Shown here: one piece after another, positions 13,501 through 22,290 of the stretch
Numbering within the stretch: position 1 is the stretch's first letter
Layout of the letters: each line of letters opens with the position of its first letter
Assembly (NCBI GenBank): GCA_022661535.1
Contig: JAKULF010000005.1
Coordinates: 4,650,001-4,714,000, forward strand
Direction of reading: 5' to 3'
Origin: Eutypa lata
Taxonomy: Eukaryota; Ascomycota; Sordariomycetes; Xylariales; Diatrypaceae
DNA: 64,000 nucleotides
Notes under the pieces: model-generated
Databases searched by the model: none
Told to the model about the DNA's origin: nothing
The model's input: the letters and a program-made list of their open reading frames with translations, nothing else
Program-made: the position numbers and the translations under genes

Positions 13501-13765
13501 GTATGATTCCAATCGCGTGTATTCCCAGGAGCCATATCCAAAGTCCAACTGTCCAAAAACACCGGCGCTCGAAGGCTGACTTTCGACTATATTCGAGGGC
13601 TGCGCGCTGGGCGTCGTTCGCGGCATTGGCGGTACTGGAGATTACTGCTTCGGAGGTGCTGGTCGCATTCTTGGTCTCTTGCTTCCGCTTCGCCTTAGCC
13701 CACTCGGCTGCAATTGCCTTGTAGTCTAGTTCAGAACCCTTCTTTGGCGCATTGCGAGAAGGCAT
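10553..13765 (-). CDS. GPI13: GPI ethanolamine phosphate transferase 3 (Gpi13/PIG-O)
   Basis: Intron-free, 1070 residues, usual size for the family. The enzyme adds phosphoethanolamine to the third mannose of the GPI precursor in the ER lumen, making the bridge to the protein. A cytosolic tail (1-68) and one membrane helix (about 72-100) precede a lumenal alkaline-phosphatase-type domain: IDALRYDF at 142-149, the Thr-rich TTTLQRIKGLTTG at 191-203 holding the likely nucleophile, GVDHAGH at 300-306 and GDHGMDGKGDHGG at 343-355 with metal ligands. The C-terminal half (about 500-1070) is a series of hydrophobic helices. I chose the ATG at 13765 (ACCATG context) rather than one seven codons upstream; the upstream one follows a TTTCAG that may be the 3' splice site of a leader intron. 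Essential in yeast. The next gene upstream, GH76, is divergent from it. Confidence 0.95.
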   Translation of the reverse strand: MPSRNAPKKGSELDYKAIAAEWAKAKRKQETKNATSTSEAVISSTANAANDAQRAALEYSRKSAFERRCFWTVGLWIWLLGIHAIGIILFTSGFLLTRFVLDDRSECATPPIEPLVHWEGKGTVEGGCWHPKGFDKAVVVIIDALRYDFTVPVEDESKAEIYHNAFPFLYETSVQSPNNAFLRPFIADPPTTTLQRIKGLTTGTLPTFVDMGSNFAGTAIEEDNLLMQSRELGKRIVHLGDDTWTALFPGYFQPNISRAYDSLNVWDLHTVDNGVLEHIFPLMEPDRSGEWDIVIGHLLGVDHAGHRYGPNHAAMTAKLQQMNTFIKELSETIDDDTVLIVMGDHGMDGKGDHGGESEDEVQAALWMYSKKPFFGRTQAEFKFPPATAKERPVNQIDLVPTLALLLGIPIPYNNLGQPIEEAFAGIKGDSWTDLAAASSVTSAGIRRYQASYFEARGIEQDSKPGSPADLWSKAEVLAEGVSKSRQWRALYDSFSSYQYGTLTIFKALWARFDVPKMLLGITVMALGIVVLLLYVSRDEDEDFAILDNIELDFAEKSLELQGASADTSAKSYQNVSKALVKAALWGSAAGAILGIALITFTSSEDWLLAAATTALSSIVSVFLTLFRVDKSVLNLLPTTFWGWLSVIFTLSQSVGFASNSYTIWEDSISLFFLSTFGLASAVSALRRPTVTERTLGIYHSVLFAILGRVASFSKLCREEQMPYCTSTYYASANSTTSAPWQLVVPFIVFAILPSIVKSYLMSSRSYEGLAPTWVGYVVRIGLLLSATYWTLDAAGNGNWFTGVQEETLKTIQVFIAQVVLALTVVAGATAFAWAPPSVSIATTSTNNRRAQVTVLGYGNANGARYLLLPLNIAGACILLSKPMGGGAIAVMLWQVLSLAEILDLNGGLATTETIGPVTLALLGNFHYFKTGHQATLASLQWDSAFIPLFTIRYPWSPLVVAVNTFAGQILACAAVPLLVLWKTGPRRKGVVESASRALGIFVAYYAAQSLATMAWAGYLRRHLMLYRVFSPRFMMAAAVLLVVDVVGIAVTLLGVRTNVLAIGEVFGFAD

Positions 13766-14787
13766 GGTCGAGAGACTGAAATACACACACGGTTAAAGGT
13801 GGCCCCTGAAACCTCACGGAGCCATCGGCTTATGATCTTTGAAAATGGAATAAAAGGAAAATTGATGTAGTTACGTTATCATACAATTTAACAAGGAATG
13901 TAAAGAAGGGAAGAAGAGGGTAAGAGACTGTGAAGGCAGGGGTGTATAAAGTGAAGCCTGAGCTTTGGACAAAATTGCTATTAAGCTCTAATTATTCGAC
14001 GATGACACAGTTCCAGAGGTAAACATTTATTATAGTGGGGTCGGGACATCAATGATCAACCCCTGCATTTCCCCGCTTAAAGTAGGCACTGGTCAGTGCC
14101 GGGCTGGCTGTCAACACGGGCCGTTTTACTTTCTTCTTATCTAATTAGTTAAGTGTGAGGAACATCGGGCAGCTCTAGATATGTTGGCTTCCCGTAGTTT
14201 CTCTTGAGCATGATTCGTAGGTAGGCACCCCTGAAACTGCTATTATATCCTCAATACGGAATACAATAATGTGGTTATATCCATGCAACTTCCTGCTGAT
14301 AACCAATCGGAAGTTCTAAGATTAATGTGAGAAAACAATCACTAGTATTATGCTACCAAGCACAAGCTTAAAAGACTTCCGGGCCAATAATATTATCTTG
14401 ATAGCTTTTACCATGGGCATCTTTACTTCTAGTCATGCAACGGGATATTGTAGGTTTCATTTATTGATTGCTTCATGCGGTCCGCTCGTGGGCGCATTGT
14501 AGATAAGTTTCATTATCACACCCACTGGGACTATTCAACCAAGGGATTTATCTAACTATGGAGACACACTTCAGATCACACAAGTTACTTAACCACCTAT
14601 GACTTACATACAGTTAGTACCATCCACTCACATACATCGAATGTCTCACTGTATGTAATTAAAAATTTCCTTGAATTGTTCCGGTGAGTTATATATGCTG
14701 CGGGCTTTAAACGAGTTAGTTACAGCTTTAAATAAGTAACTTTCACAGGCTCCGTAGACGTTGTCCCGTAGCCGGTAGCTCGTGCAT

Positions 14788-14974
14788 GACTAACGGCGAG
14801 ATGGCGTCAGTCACAATAATTTAGGGTTGAAGATCAGTCAAAGCTCATACTGATATACGAATTGGTCCAATCATATTACCCATCGCGAGAGTTGCTTACC
14901 ATATGAATACGCTTCAGCGCTTTGGCATTTTATTAAAGAGAATTGCTGCGGGTGACGCCATCTCGCCATTAATC
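14788..14974. repeat. Inverted repeat pair, 22-bp arms
   Basis: The left arm 14788-14809 and the reverse complement of the right arm 14953-14974 match at 20 of 22 positions; both differences are C versus T. The shared core is GGCGAGATGGCGTCA. The 143-bp spacer is AT-rich and non-coding. No clear target-site duplication is seen outside the arms. It could be a tiny non-autonomous element or a paired regulatory site. Confidence 0.7.
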
Positions 14975-15013
14975 GAATACCTATTGCCTGCGCTTAAGAC
15001 ACATAGGCGAGCC

Positions 15014-15038
15014 AAGCTTCCTGAAGACCAGGAAGCTT
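15014..15038. repeat. Perfect hairpin, 10-bp arms
   Basis: AAGCTTCCTG and its exact reverse complement are separated by 5 nt. It lies in the promoter region upstream of the GH76 gene. No function is implied beyond the symmetry. Confidence 0.75.
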
Positions 15039-15475
15039 CTCGCCAATGCTAACACGGCAGCCGAAACATGACCAATGGTAGCCTCTTCGTGCCTGGCTTC
15101 AACGGATGTCTATCACTTGGCGCCGCTGCAACACAACTTCCTAGGAGAGCAAGTCCATAACTAGGCCCGTTGTAACCCCGATCTGCCGGATAGACCCGCC
15201 GAAAGCGAGTGGTGGTGGATCTTGCAGATGATCGGGTGATTTCCCTCGATGGTTGTGTGTTATGCAGGGGTTGGCGCGCCTATAACTACAGGTAGGATAC
15301 ATGTATTTAAATGATGAATATGCCCGCCTCTACTTCGCACATGCAGCTCATTGGGAGGTCTGAATCGTGCCTGCCTGTCCGCCCCCCCCCCCCTGCCCAC
15401 TTGATTTAGACCCCCTCTTGGGCCGCTGTTGCCCACTCCCTCAACTCCTTAACAGGCGGACCATTTCAGGACGCA

Positions 15476-16609
15476 ATGGTGATATCGCACTGGACACGGC
15501 GCTGCCTATGCGCCATGCCGCTTGCTGCAGGACTACTCGTCTCAACAGCAATGGCGGGAGCACCGCCACCATCCCCTCGCCAAGACGACTTCGACTTCCC
15601 CGCCGCAGCCGAGGCGGCGGTCGAAGCCATGATGTCGACATACGTGAACGAGACCGGCCTCTGGGGGGACCCGGAAAGCCCCTGGTACCAGTCGGGGATC
15701 GCGCTGCAGGCCGTGCTCGACTACATGGTGGCGACGGGGTCGCGGGCGTACCTCCCACAAGCCCTCAACACGATCGAGCAGCAGCGGGGGCCGCTGCCGT
15801 GGTGGCCCGAGGGCGGCGGCGAGTTCCGCGCCGACAGCACCGACGACACCGGGTGGTGGGCGCTGGCCCTGTCGACGCTGTACGAGCTGACGGGCGACGA
15901 CGAGTGGCTGGGCATCTCCAAGCTGGACGAGGAGTACATGTGGAAGTATTGGAACACTACGACGTGTGGCGGTGGCCTGATCTGGGACATCGAGTTCCGC
16001 ACGTACCAGAACGCTATCTCCAACGAGCTGTACCTGACGCTCACGGCGCGCCTGCACAGTCTCATCTCCGGCGACGACAAGTACCTGAACCAGAGCCTCG
16101 TTGAGTGGGACTGGTTCGCCGCCACCGGCATGATCAATGCCGAGGACTTGATAAACGACGGGTTGACAGAGGATGCGGCCTGCGTCAACAACGGTCAGAC
16201 TGTCTGGACGTACAACCAGGGCGTGCTGCTTGGAGGTTTGGTCGATCTGTTCGAGGCGACGGGGAACGCGTCGTTCATCGAGAGCGCGCGCGCGGTCGCG
16301 GACGCCGTCCTGAGCAGTGATGTGCTCGTGCAGGACGGCATCCTGACCGAGGACTGCGCGCCAGGTCCGGACTGTGAGACCGACGCGCCGATCTTCAAGG
16401 GCATCTTCATGCGGTACCTCTCGAAGCTCGACAAGGCGCTAGCGTTGGAGCGGCCGTACAGGGACTTCATCGAGGCAAACGCGCGGTCGGCCTACGAGAT
16501 CGCAAGGAATGGGTCCGACTTCTATGGGTACCTGTGGCAGGAGCCCTTCGACAACTTTACCATTGCCAGGCAGGTGAGCGCGGTGAATCTGATGGTAGCT
16601 GGGCTTTGA
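15476..16609 (+). CDS. Secreted GH76-family protein (alpha-1,6-mannanase type)
   Basis: Intron-free, 377 residues. A signal peptide (about 1-27, ending in a run of Ala/Gly) precedes an (alpha/alpha)6-barrel domain typical of glycoside hydrolase family 76. The paired acidic catalytic motif is visible as DSTDDTGWWALA, with the two aspartates at 123-124, and the conserved NNGQTVWTYNQGVLLGG follows near 237-253. Known GH76 members include bacterial and fungal endo-alpha-1,6-mannanases and the yeast Dfg5/Dcw1 proteins, which transfer GPI proteins into the cell wall. This one lacks the hydrophobic C-terminal GPI signal of Dfg5/Dcw1, so a freely secreted enzyme acting on mannan or glycan side chains is more likely. 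Strongly GC-biased at third codon positions. It is divergent from GPI13 across 1.7 kb. Confidence 0.9.
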   Translation: MVISHWTRRCLCAMPLAAGLLVSTAMAGAPPPSPRQDDFDFPAAAEAAVEAMMSTYVNETGLWGDPESPWYQSGIALQAVLDYMVATGSRAYLPQALNTIEQQRGPLPWWPEGGGEFRADSTDDTGWWALALSTLYELTGDDEWLGISKLDEEYMWKYWNTTTCGGGLIWDIEFRTYQNAISNELYLTLTARLHSLISGDDKYLNQSLVEWDWFAATGMINAEDLINDGLTEDAACVNNGQTVWTYNQGVLLGGLVDLFEATGNASFIESARAVADAVLSSDVLVQDGILTEDCAPGPDCETDAPIFKGIFMRYLSKLDKALALERPYRDFIEANARSAYEIARNGSDFYGYLWQEPFDNFTIARQVSAVNLMVAGL

Positions 16610-17069
16610 GCTCTGGTGAATGGTGTATTTGGTGGTGTTTAGGTATAGAGCAAGCATGATCGGGTTCCATGTGAGACTAGGGATGAAATACGTACTTTCT
16701 GGCATAGATAATACGAGGAAATGAAAGTACAATCGCTTTATACCTCCAATCGAGTTCTATAGTCATTCCTAGTTCAATATGTAGTTGATGAAGTAGACGA
16801 GTATGGAAGGTAATGGGCTCGTCTGATATAAAGGGGTTAGCTCAATTGTCACTTCAAAGAATACACGGAGATTGCTATGTTCCATTGAACCTCAGATTGT
16901 TTCTGTTGAGCCAGCGGTCTTTATTTAGCTAATCTAAATCTTTAGAGTCCACCACTCAGCACATCGCTCAATATTTTTTAGAGGAAACTCACAATACTAG
17001 AGGAAAGGCCATGATCAGATGTCGTTCGTATTCACTAGCTGGCTTCCCACGTGAACGATACCATCTCAG
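16610..17069. other. Convergent intergenic spacer
   Basis: A 460-bp AT-rich gap between the stops of two convergent genes (GH76 on plus, 2EXR on minus). It should contain both polyadenylation regions. No further structure was recognised. Confidence 0.6.
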
Positions 17070-17954
17070 TTACTTAGTGCCCTCTGTCAAGCATTTATCT
17101 GAGCAGTGCCGGAACATAACCATTGGCCGAATCCGGGGCATGTTAGTCAAAGTGCCCTTTACCCAGTGATGTGTGCGATTAAAATGCATGTATGGCGGTT
17201 GATGTAAACGTATATTGTTCACCGTACCAGCGGTGTGAAGACTCTTGTCTTCACATGCTTCGCGGTATTTGAACATGAGCCAAACATTTTCTATGGTCTC
17301 CTTTGCCTTTACCAAGTAGTCAGGTAAGCAAATATCTGGGTCGACGAGCTGCACAGGTGCCTCCAGGCATTCAAACAAGCCTGAGGCGATGGCCTGTTCA
17401 TCAGTGGCGTGGATGGTGATAGTTTTGACGACCATCAGGTATTCCTGCTGTGTCTCGAGGGAATTAAAAAGACGGACAGATTTCCCTGTTTCTCCAGGCC
17501 AGGATTTGAAGAAGAGTTCTAATGCGAAGGAAATCGATATCGCTTTAGGTTTAAGGGCTAGGAACGCACTAAGCTTGCTATGAATATTTGCGCCCTCAGA
17601 TATGAAGGGGTCGGGAGAATTTGGGTGAATAATGTCGGAGTGCGGGAAGAACCAAGGATTGAAACTGTCCTTCTCGGCTATACCACGTAGGCCACTCAAC
17701 TCCGCCGCATTCCACATGAAGCAGCCTTCCTCGCAAGCTACCTCCCGGGCCTCACGGCATACTCTACTGAAAGCAGGCGGTCTACCGTTGCGGTTTGAGG
17801 TTGCGTCCAATCGGCAAATACTTTGTCCGCCTAGACCGTCTCGGTTTGGGATGTTGAACTCCATGACCCTTGTGGAAGGCTTGCATGCCTTCCAGATCGT
17901 TCGCCGCACCTCAAGCGGCAGCTGTGGAAAGCACGTGAACTGTGACGCCACCAT
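17070..17954 (-). CDS. 2EXR-domain protein, function unknown
   Basis: Intron-free, 294 residues. The N-terminus has the 2EXR signature common in expanded families of filamentous fungi: FPQLPLEVRRTIWKAC at about 8-23, then R-V-M-E-F and, near 60-70, FSRVCREAREVA. The rest is a mixed alpha/beta sequence without catalytic motifs I can name. No signal peptide or membrane helix. These proteins are numerous and variable between strains; no biochemical role is established to my knowledge. The ATG at 17954 gives a domain start at the expected distance, and nothing upstream in frame extends it usefully. Confidence 0.8.
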   Translation of the reverse strand: MVASQFTCFPQLPLEVRRTIWKACKPSTRVMEFNIPNRDGLGGQSICRLDATSNRNGRPPAFSRVCREAREVACEEGCFMWNAAELSGLRGIAEKDSFNPWFFPHSDIIHPNSPDPFISEGANIHSKLSAFLALKPKAISISFALELFFKSWPGETGKSVRLFNSLETQQEYLMVVKTITIHATDEQAIASGLFECLEAPVQLVDPDICLPDYLVKAKETIENVWLMFKYREACEDKSLHTAGTVNNIRLHQPPYMHFNRTHHWVKGTLTNMPRIRPMVMFRHCSDKCLTEGTK

Positions 17955-19590
17955 ATTTGCAAGACGTCCCTTTTCTCGTCGCTGTACGCGAATGAACTTC
18001 AGGCTATACTCTAAGACTAGGATGACTGTTTGATAGTGGTAAAGTTCATGTCTGAAGTCGATGAAGTAGGAAATGGTTAGATGACGGGTGAATCGGACAG
18101 GCAGCGAGGTTCAGATCCGATGATCTACAGCCACTCTATCGTGTCTAAAGCTTGAACATCTAAGATGCTGGCTTTGTTGTGCGATTGTCAGATCTGAGGG
18201 GCAACTATGGTGTGTTGCTATATCTGCTTGTATCTGTATCGTGTTGTTGTTTGGAAGAAAATCGAAGGTCTAAATGCCACATGGAACCCTTTATAGCACA
18301 ATCTAGAGTCCCGAAGTCCTGAGGCGTATATACCCTGTGACAACTATCACCTGGGTCACCATAAATCCACCATATCTACCTAACAGTAATAATAATATGT
18401 GCTAGCAATATGGATGTTGGGTACGTGTCAAAGTGGATGTCTTCTTTCCTGTGGTGGACGATGGCCCTCAGGAACCTATGATAACATGACTAAGTAGCCA
18501 TTCGATCTTTATTTACTTACCTATATCGCAATACAGAACCATGCTTCCCAAAGACCTGGAGACGAACCCCATATGCTCGTAATATGATGGGAATTTGTTA
18601 GTACTAGTATACTACCTATAGTGTTAGATTTTATCACGAGTATATATCTAAGTATGACATCGACACATGTATTTACCTATCTTACCAACTCATACTGCTG
18701 CCATTCATGTGGCTCTTTCTCCTGCTTCCCCTGTTTCTTCCTTGGGACCTTTACTATAGCTTTGTGGAGCGGTTTTCTTCGCCTAGCATGCATAGATTGG
18801 TCAGACCACAGTATTATTATCAATGACGGTTGACAACAACATCAAATCATTAGCTTATCAATGAGGAACAAAGAAAGAAACAAAGGATATTTCGCGATAC
18901 ACTACCTGCGTCGAAACAACCCATGATAGTCGAAGGTAGTATGGGGTAACTGTTAGGGGAAAAGTCGCCACCGGAATCGTATCCAACTCCCTGTTTGTCT
19001 AAACTCAGTTTGTCTCCCTGAATTCCTGTGTGTATGTATTACCGAAGATGGATCTGATGCCGTAAATCATATCTTTCTCCGGATATCTCTGAACCTGTAA
19101 GGCCCTCAGCTCTTCATCCTCGGCAACTGAGAAGACGATGTCGTGTGTAGAGGAGGGATAGCCGGTCTTGTCACTCGCCAACCTCTTCTATGTGTTGATC
19201 TGTTCAAGCAGCCAGATATTCACTATTCAAGAGTCGTTTCCCCCCAAAAGTAGTATAAATACCAAGAGACATTAAGTTGTAAGTTATTTACTACTTCAAG
19301 GTGTTACGGTATACCTTAGGTGGTACGCGCAAATCATACTATGGGAAGGCATTCACAATAGGATGAATGCGTGGTTGCTGAGGAATATCCTTAAGGGATT
19401 CATTACATTATCGTATTTAGATGACTTGAAGGTCTGCGGCTTACAGCTACACTTTCCTTTCTTGAACTTGTTATTTTTACCTAATCCCTAGTGTTTAGAA
19501 TTACGTAACATGTCTTTCATTCTAGTCTGTATCGCAATAGTAATGATGAGGTAGACATGGAAAGTCACGTGGATATTTGCAATTATCGCC

Positions 19591-19626
19591 CAATGGAAGG
19601 CTTTCAAAATTGAAAACCTTCCATTG
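19591..19626. repeat. 36-bp near-perfect palindrome
   Basis: CAATGGAAGG at 19591-19600 and CCTTCCATTG at 19617-19626 are exact reverse complements. The 16-nt middle is also symmetric (TTTCAA..TTGAAA), apart from one mismatched pair and a 2-nt centre. It sits about 280 bp downstream of the tRNA gene. Confidence 0.85.
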
Positions 19627-19854
19627 TCCAGAGGTGAGAGGTAGGTACCTACCTACCTACCTAAATGTACGGACCGGAACGGTCTAATTATTATCCACTC
19701 CGGCGGTCTCATCTCTGCTTTACTAGGTACCTACCTGGTAGTAACTCCCAGGATACTCCCGATATAATGTTATTTTGACATGGTTATTTCTAACAGCAAA
19801 GTAAATAAATATGTTACAATACCTTCAAAGACATCATTATATATATCAGGAGTT

Positions 19855-19895
19855 AAAAAAAGAACTAAAAGAGCTTAAGAACAAGCTCTTAAAGC
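19855..19895 (-). terminator. Pol III termination region of tRNA-Leu
   Basis: Reading on the minus strand just past the tRNA 3' end there is a short inverted repeat (AAGAGCTT..AAGCTCTT, plus coordinates about 19870-19891) followed by T-rich sequence with a run of seven T (plus-strand A run near 19855-19861). The T run is the probable RNA polymerase III terminator; the hairpin may be incidental. Confidence 0.5.
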
Positions 19896-19901
19896 GATTA
19901 A

Positions 19902-20023
19902 TGCCCGCTGTCGGGCTCGAACCGACGCTTCTTTCGAAAATGGTGTTGTTCTTATTAGCTCTCCAGGAGAGGAGAGCAGAAAAGACTTAAAACCACCGCC
20001 ATAAACCACTCGGCCAAACGGGC
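19902..20023 (-). tRNA. tRNA-Leu (anticodon UAA) with a 40-nt intron
   Basis: On the minus strand the gene folds as a complete class II tRNA. The acceptor is GCCCGTT pairing with AGCGGGC (one G-U), with discriminator A. The D arm reads GCC..GGC with GAGTGGTTTAT (A box). The anticodon stem is GTGGT/ACCAT and the loop has anticodon TAA at plus 19987-19989. The long variable arm is 13 nt, and the T arm is GTCGG-TTCGAGC-CCGAC (B box). The intron, plus 19946-19985, sits at the canonical position one base 3' of the anticodon. CCA is not encoded, as expected in eukaryotes. It decodes UUA. Confidence 0.93.
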
Positions 20024-20355
20024 TTTTTTCTGACATCTTGGATGATTAATTGATGTTGAATTTGCCATTCTCGGTAATATAGGCGAGAAATATGAGGATA
20101 TCGGGAGTGTTTCGGGAGAGGTTCGGTAATGTCTCGGCCTTTCTTAATTTTCCAGGCCCGGCCGGTTCACCCGTTATACCAAAAGTGGAAACGTTAAGTA
20201 TCAAACAAAGACCTCGGGACTGACTGTCTTATGCCACTTGGTGGCGGTGGTGGCTTAAGTAAGGTGGGCCTAAGCCCTTGCCTTTCTCGAAGTTATAGTT
20301 TAAGAGCTGGTCGGAGAAATAGATATAATATTATGCAAGGCGTTGTACGGTAATA
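20024..20355. other. Spacer between tRNA and kinesin remnant, with direct-repeat copy
   Basis: No gene. The stretch 20098-20160 resembles 23094-23154 on the other side of the kinesin-like pseudogene, in the same orientation. Confidence 0.45.
20098..20160 (+). repeat. Left copy of a diverged direct repeat
   Basis: The blocks ATATCGGGAG, TTCGGGAGA, CTCGG, TTTTC and GGCCCG occur in the same order and spacing (within 2 nt) as in 23094-23154. Differences between blocks include several C/T and G/A changes. The two copies bracket the kinesin-like pseudogene. Confidence 0.5.
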
Positions 20356-22290
20356 TTACTTATTACTTAGGGTTTTTTCATGCTTGCTTTGTTTCGTCTT
20401 ATTAAAGCCCTTTTCAATAACCGATAGAACACCTTTCACAATTAAATCGTCTGTGTTGCCATATCCTTTGTCCCCCCCAAAAGGACTGACCCCGAAGGGA
20501 CCGACCTGTAACTGTTGTTTAAACCCGTGCTGGCGGTGAGGGCGGTTGCGGTTACGCGACGTAGAACCTTGTTCTCGATTTTGGTGTAAGATAGTAGCCT
20601 GATGATGGGAAGTGGTGGAGAGCTGCCCAAAGCGCTGTGGACCTTGTGCGTCGACGGCGTTAGGAGAAGGTTGTCCGACGCCGGGGTCTCGCGGCTCGGC
20701 AGGCCGTTTGCCGTGATGATCTTGGTCGCCGAGACCAAGGTCCAGCAAGTCGTCTAGCGTCGAATAGCTAGCGCTGCCGTCGTCTATCTTCGTCTCGACT
20801 TGCGTAGCCATCTCCAAGAGTTTCCGAGCCATCTGGCGCAAGGCTGCTGGCAGGTTCTGGACCTGAGACGGATTGACGATGCCGTCTTGTCCGCTTGCAC
20901 CCCCACTCGTACAAGCTTCTTCTCCAGGAAGTGCTACATATAGGACCAACCCCAAGCCGGCCGGCACGGAACCAGGCTCGCCGGTCTGAAAGAGTTGCTT
21001 CGTGGCGCTTGGGGATTCTTGGCCGGGGCCCGTGTGTTGCTGAGCATTCATTCGCGGGCGGCTTGGGCTGTCGAGTGTGGCGGCCGCCCGCGGCACGATT
21101 AAAGAAATAAGTAAGAATATCGGGCGAGTTGATGATTTTATGGGTACAATCCCCCCCCGCTTGGACGTATTTCTTCTCGTTATCGTGCAAGTCCAGCGCT
21201 TTATAGGGGCCTTTCTTGGTAATAGAGACCATGTTGTATACCTCGTGCCTGTGAATCCGTACGAGTCTTCCCTTCATGGTATATTCCCAACCCCCCGGAC
21301 CTGTCGCAACGTCCTTCCGCAGTGGCTTGACGCCAACGCGATATAGATGGTTCATCAGGTATGTCTTTCTTGACCCGGCTTGTCCGTACGCCGTAATGCA
21401 TACGTTATATCCTTTTGTGACGCTTTACATCAACATGAAAACTTCGGCGAGAACTACTTCGTTAATAACCGTTTTGGGGAAATAACGATCGATGGTAAGA
21501 GATCTTATCTCGCCGGCCCGTAGTCGCTGGCCGATTCCGTTGCCACCGGTATCTCCGCTAGGCGCATAGGGGATCTCGAGCTTGCCCGCAAGGTCCTTCC
21601 GCAGAGCGATGGTAGGTACCGTCTTGCCTTTCGTTACCGGCCTAACTCGAACTATAACTTCTATGTTATCCTTGGCGGACCAGTACCGTTGGAACAGCCA
21701 TCTCCGCTCGAGCTCGAGCTCCCGGATGCGTGCGTCTTGGTCGGCGGCTCGCGAGCTCAGGTGGTCGGAGTGCCGAGCTTGCTCCTCGATGTGCTCCTTC
21801 TGCTCCGTGATGGTTTGTTGCAACTCCTCGAAGCGGTCCCGCAGGCTCACCGATTCCTGCACCGAGTCGGCCTGCACCGAGTCGGCCTACACCGAGTCGG
21901 GGCCGACGGCTTCCTCCAACCCTTCCAGGGCGCCCTCCCCCCCAATCCTGCCGCAGTCCCCTTGTGTGGTAGTGCGACTTGGCGATCTCCCCGGTCATTC
22001 TCTAGCTGTGCTTCTTGCGATATACGGCGCTCCCTCCGCTGGTTCTTTTCTTTTTCAAGTCGCTGCCGCTCATCCCGGACGGATCGCGTCTCTTGATTCA
22101 GCATCTCCCTGTCTTCGTCGAGCCGACGTCGTAGATCGTCAAGGTGGTCCTGCTCTCGCTTGTCTGCCTCGGGTGGCGCTTGCATCTCCGCCCCGGCATA
22201 TGGGACGCATCCCTCGTCTTCTGCAGTGCCTATCCAGGCCGCCAGGACCTGCACGTCACCGGGCGGACTGGTGGGGATTGCTCGCGGCAT
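20356..22290 (-). pseudogene. Decayed kinesin-like motor gene
   Basis: Read on the minus strand from an ATG at 22290: an N-terminal part rich in Arg/Glu/Gln, coiled-coil-like (to about 21900), then a start of motor domain (NIEVIVRVRPV, beta-1 of kinesin), a P-loop region YNVCITAYGQAGSRKTYLM where the family has GQTGSGKT, then EVYN and INSPDI..NRAA, and MNAQ of the switch I area in another frame. Lesions: a frame change near the G7 run (plus 21937-21943); TAG at 21887-21889 inside a 15-bp tandem repeat whose other copies have CAG; TAA at 21425-21427 where kinesins have Gln; and a frame change near 21050-21085. No DLAGSE or later motor motifs follow, though one frame stays open to 20356 (about 246 codons, unrecognised). 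The altered P-loop, stops and missing switch II argue against a working motor. Introns could explain the frame changes but not the stop in the repeat. Closest flavour is kinesin-14. Confidence 0.6.
21857..21901 (-). repeat. 15-bp tandem repeat, three copies, one with a stop
   Basis: On the minus strand GCCGACTCGGTGCAG is repeated three times, encoding ADSVQ units in the kinesin-like frame. The copy furthest upstream has TAG in place of CAG, a single C-to-T change in a CpA context. Confidence 0.8.

Larger units (their letters stand above)
13766..15475. other. Divergent promoter region of GPI13 and the GH76 gene
   Basis: A 1.7-kb gap with no coding sequence recognised. It carries a pair of 22-bp inverted repeats 143 bp apart (14788-14809 and 14953-14974), a perfect 10-bp-arm hairpin at 15014-15038, and a C10-type run near 15381-15392. 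The GH76 promoter has an ATTTAAAT-type element near 15303. Confidence 0.6.
17955..19901. other. Intergenic, AT-rich, with a near-perfect palindrome
   Basis: About 1.9 kb without a recognised gene. It contains a 36-bp palindrome at 19591-19626, a TAGGTAGGTACCTACC cluster at about 19640-19663, and at its right end the 3' flank of the minus-strand tRNA, with a T run for Pol III termination. Confidence 0.6.
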
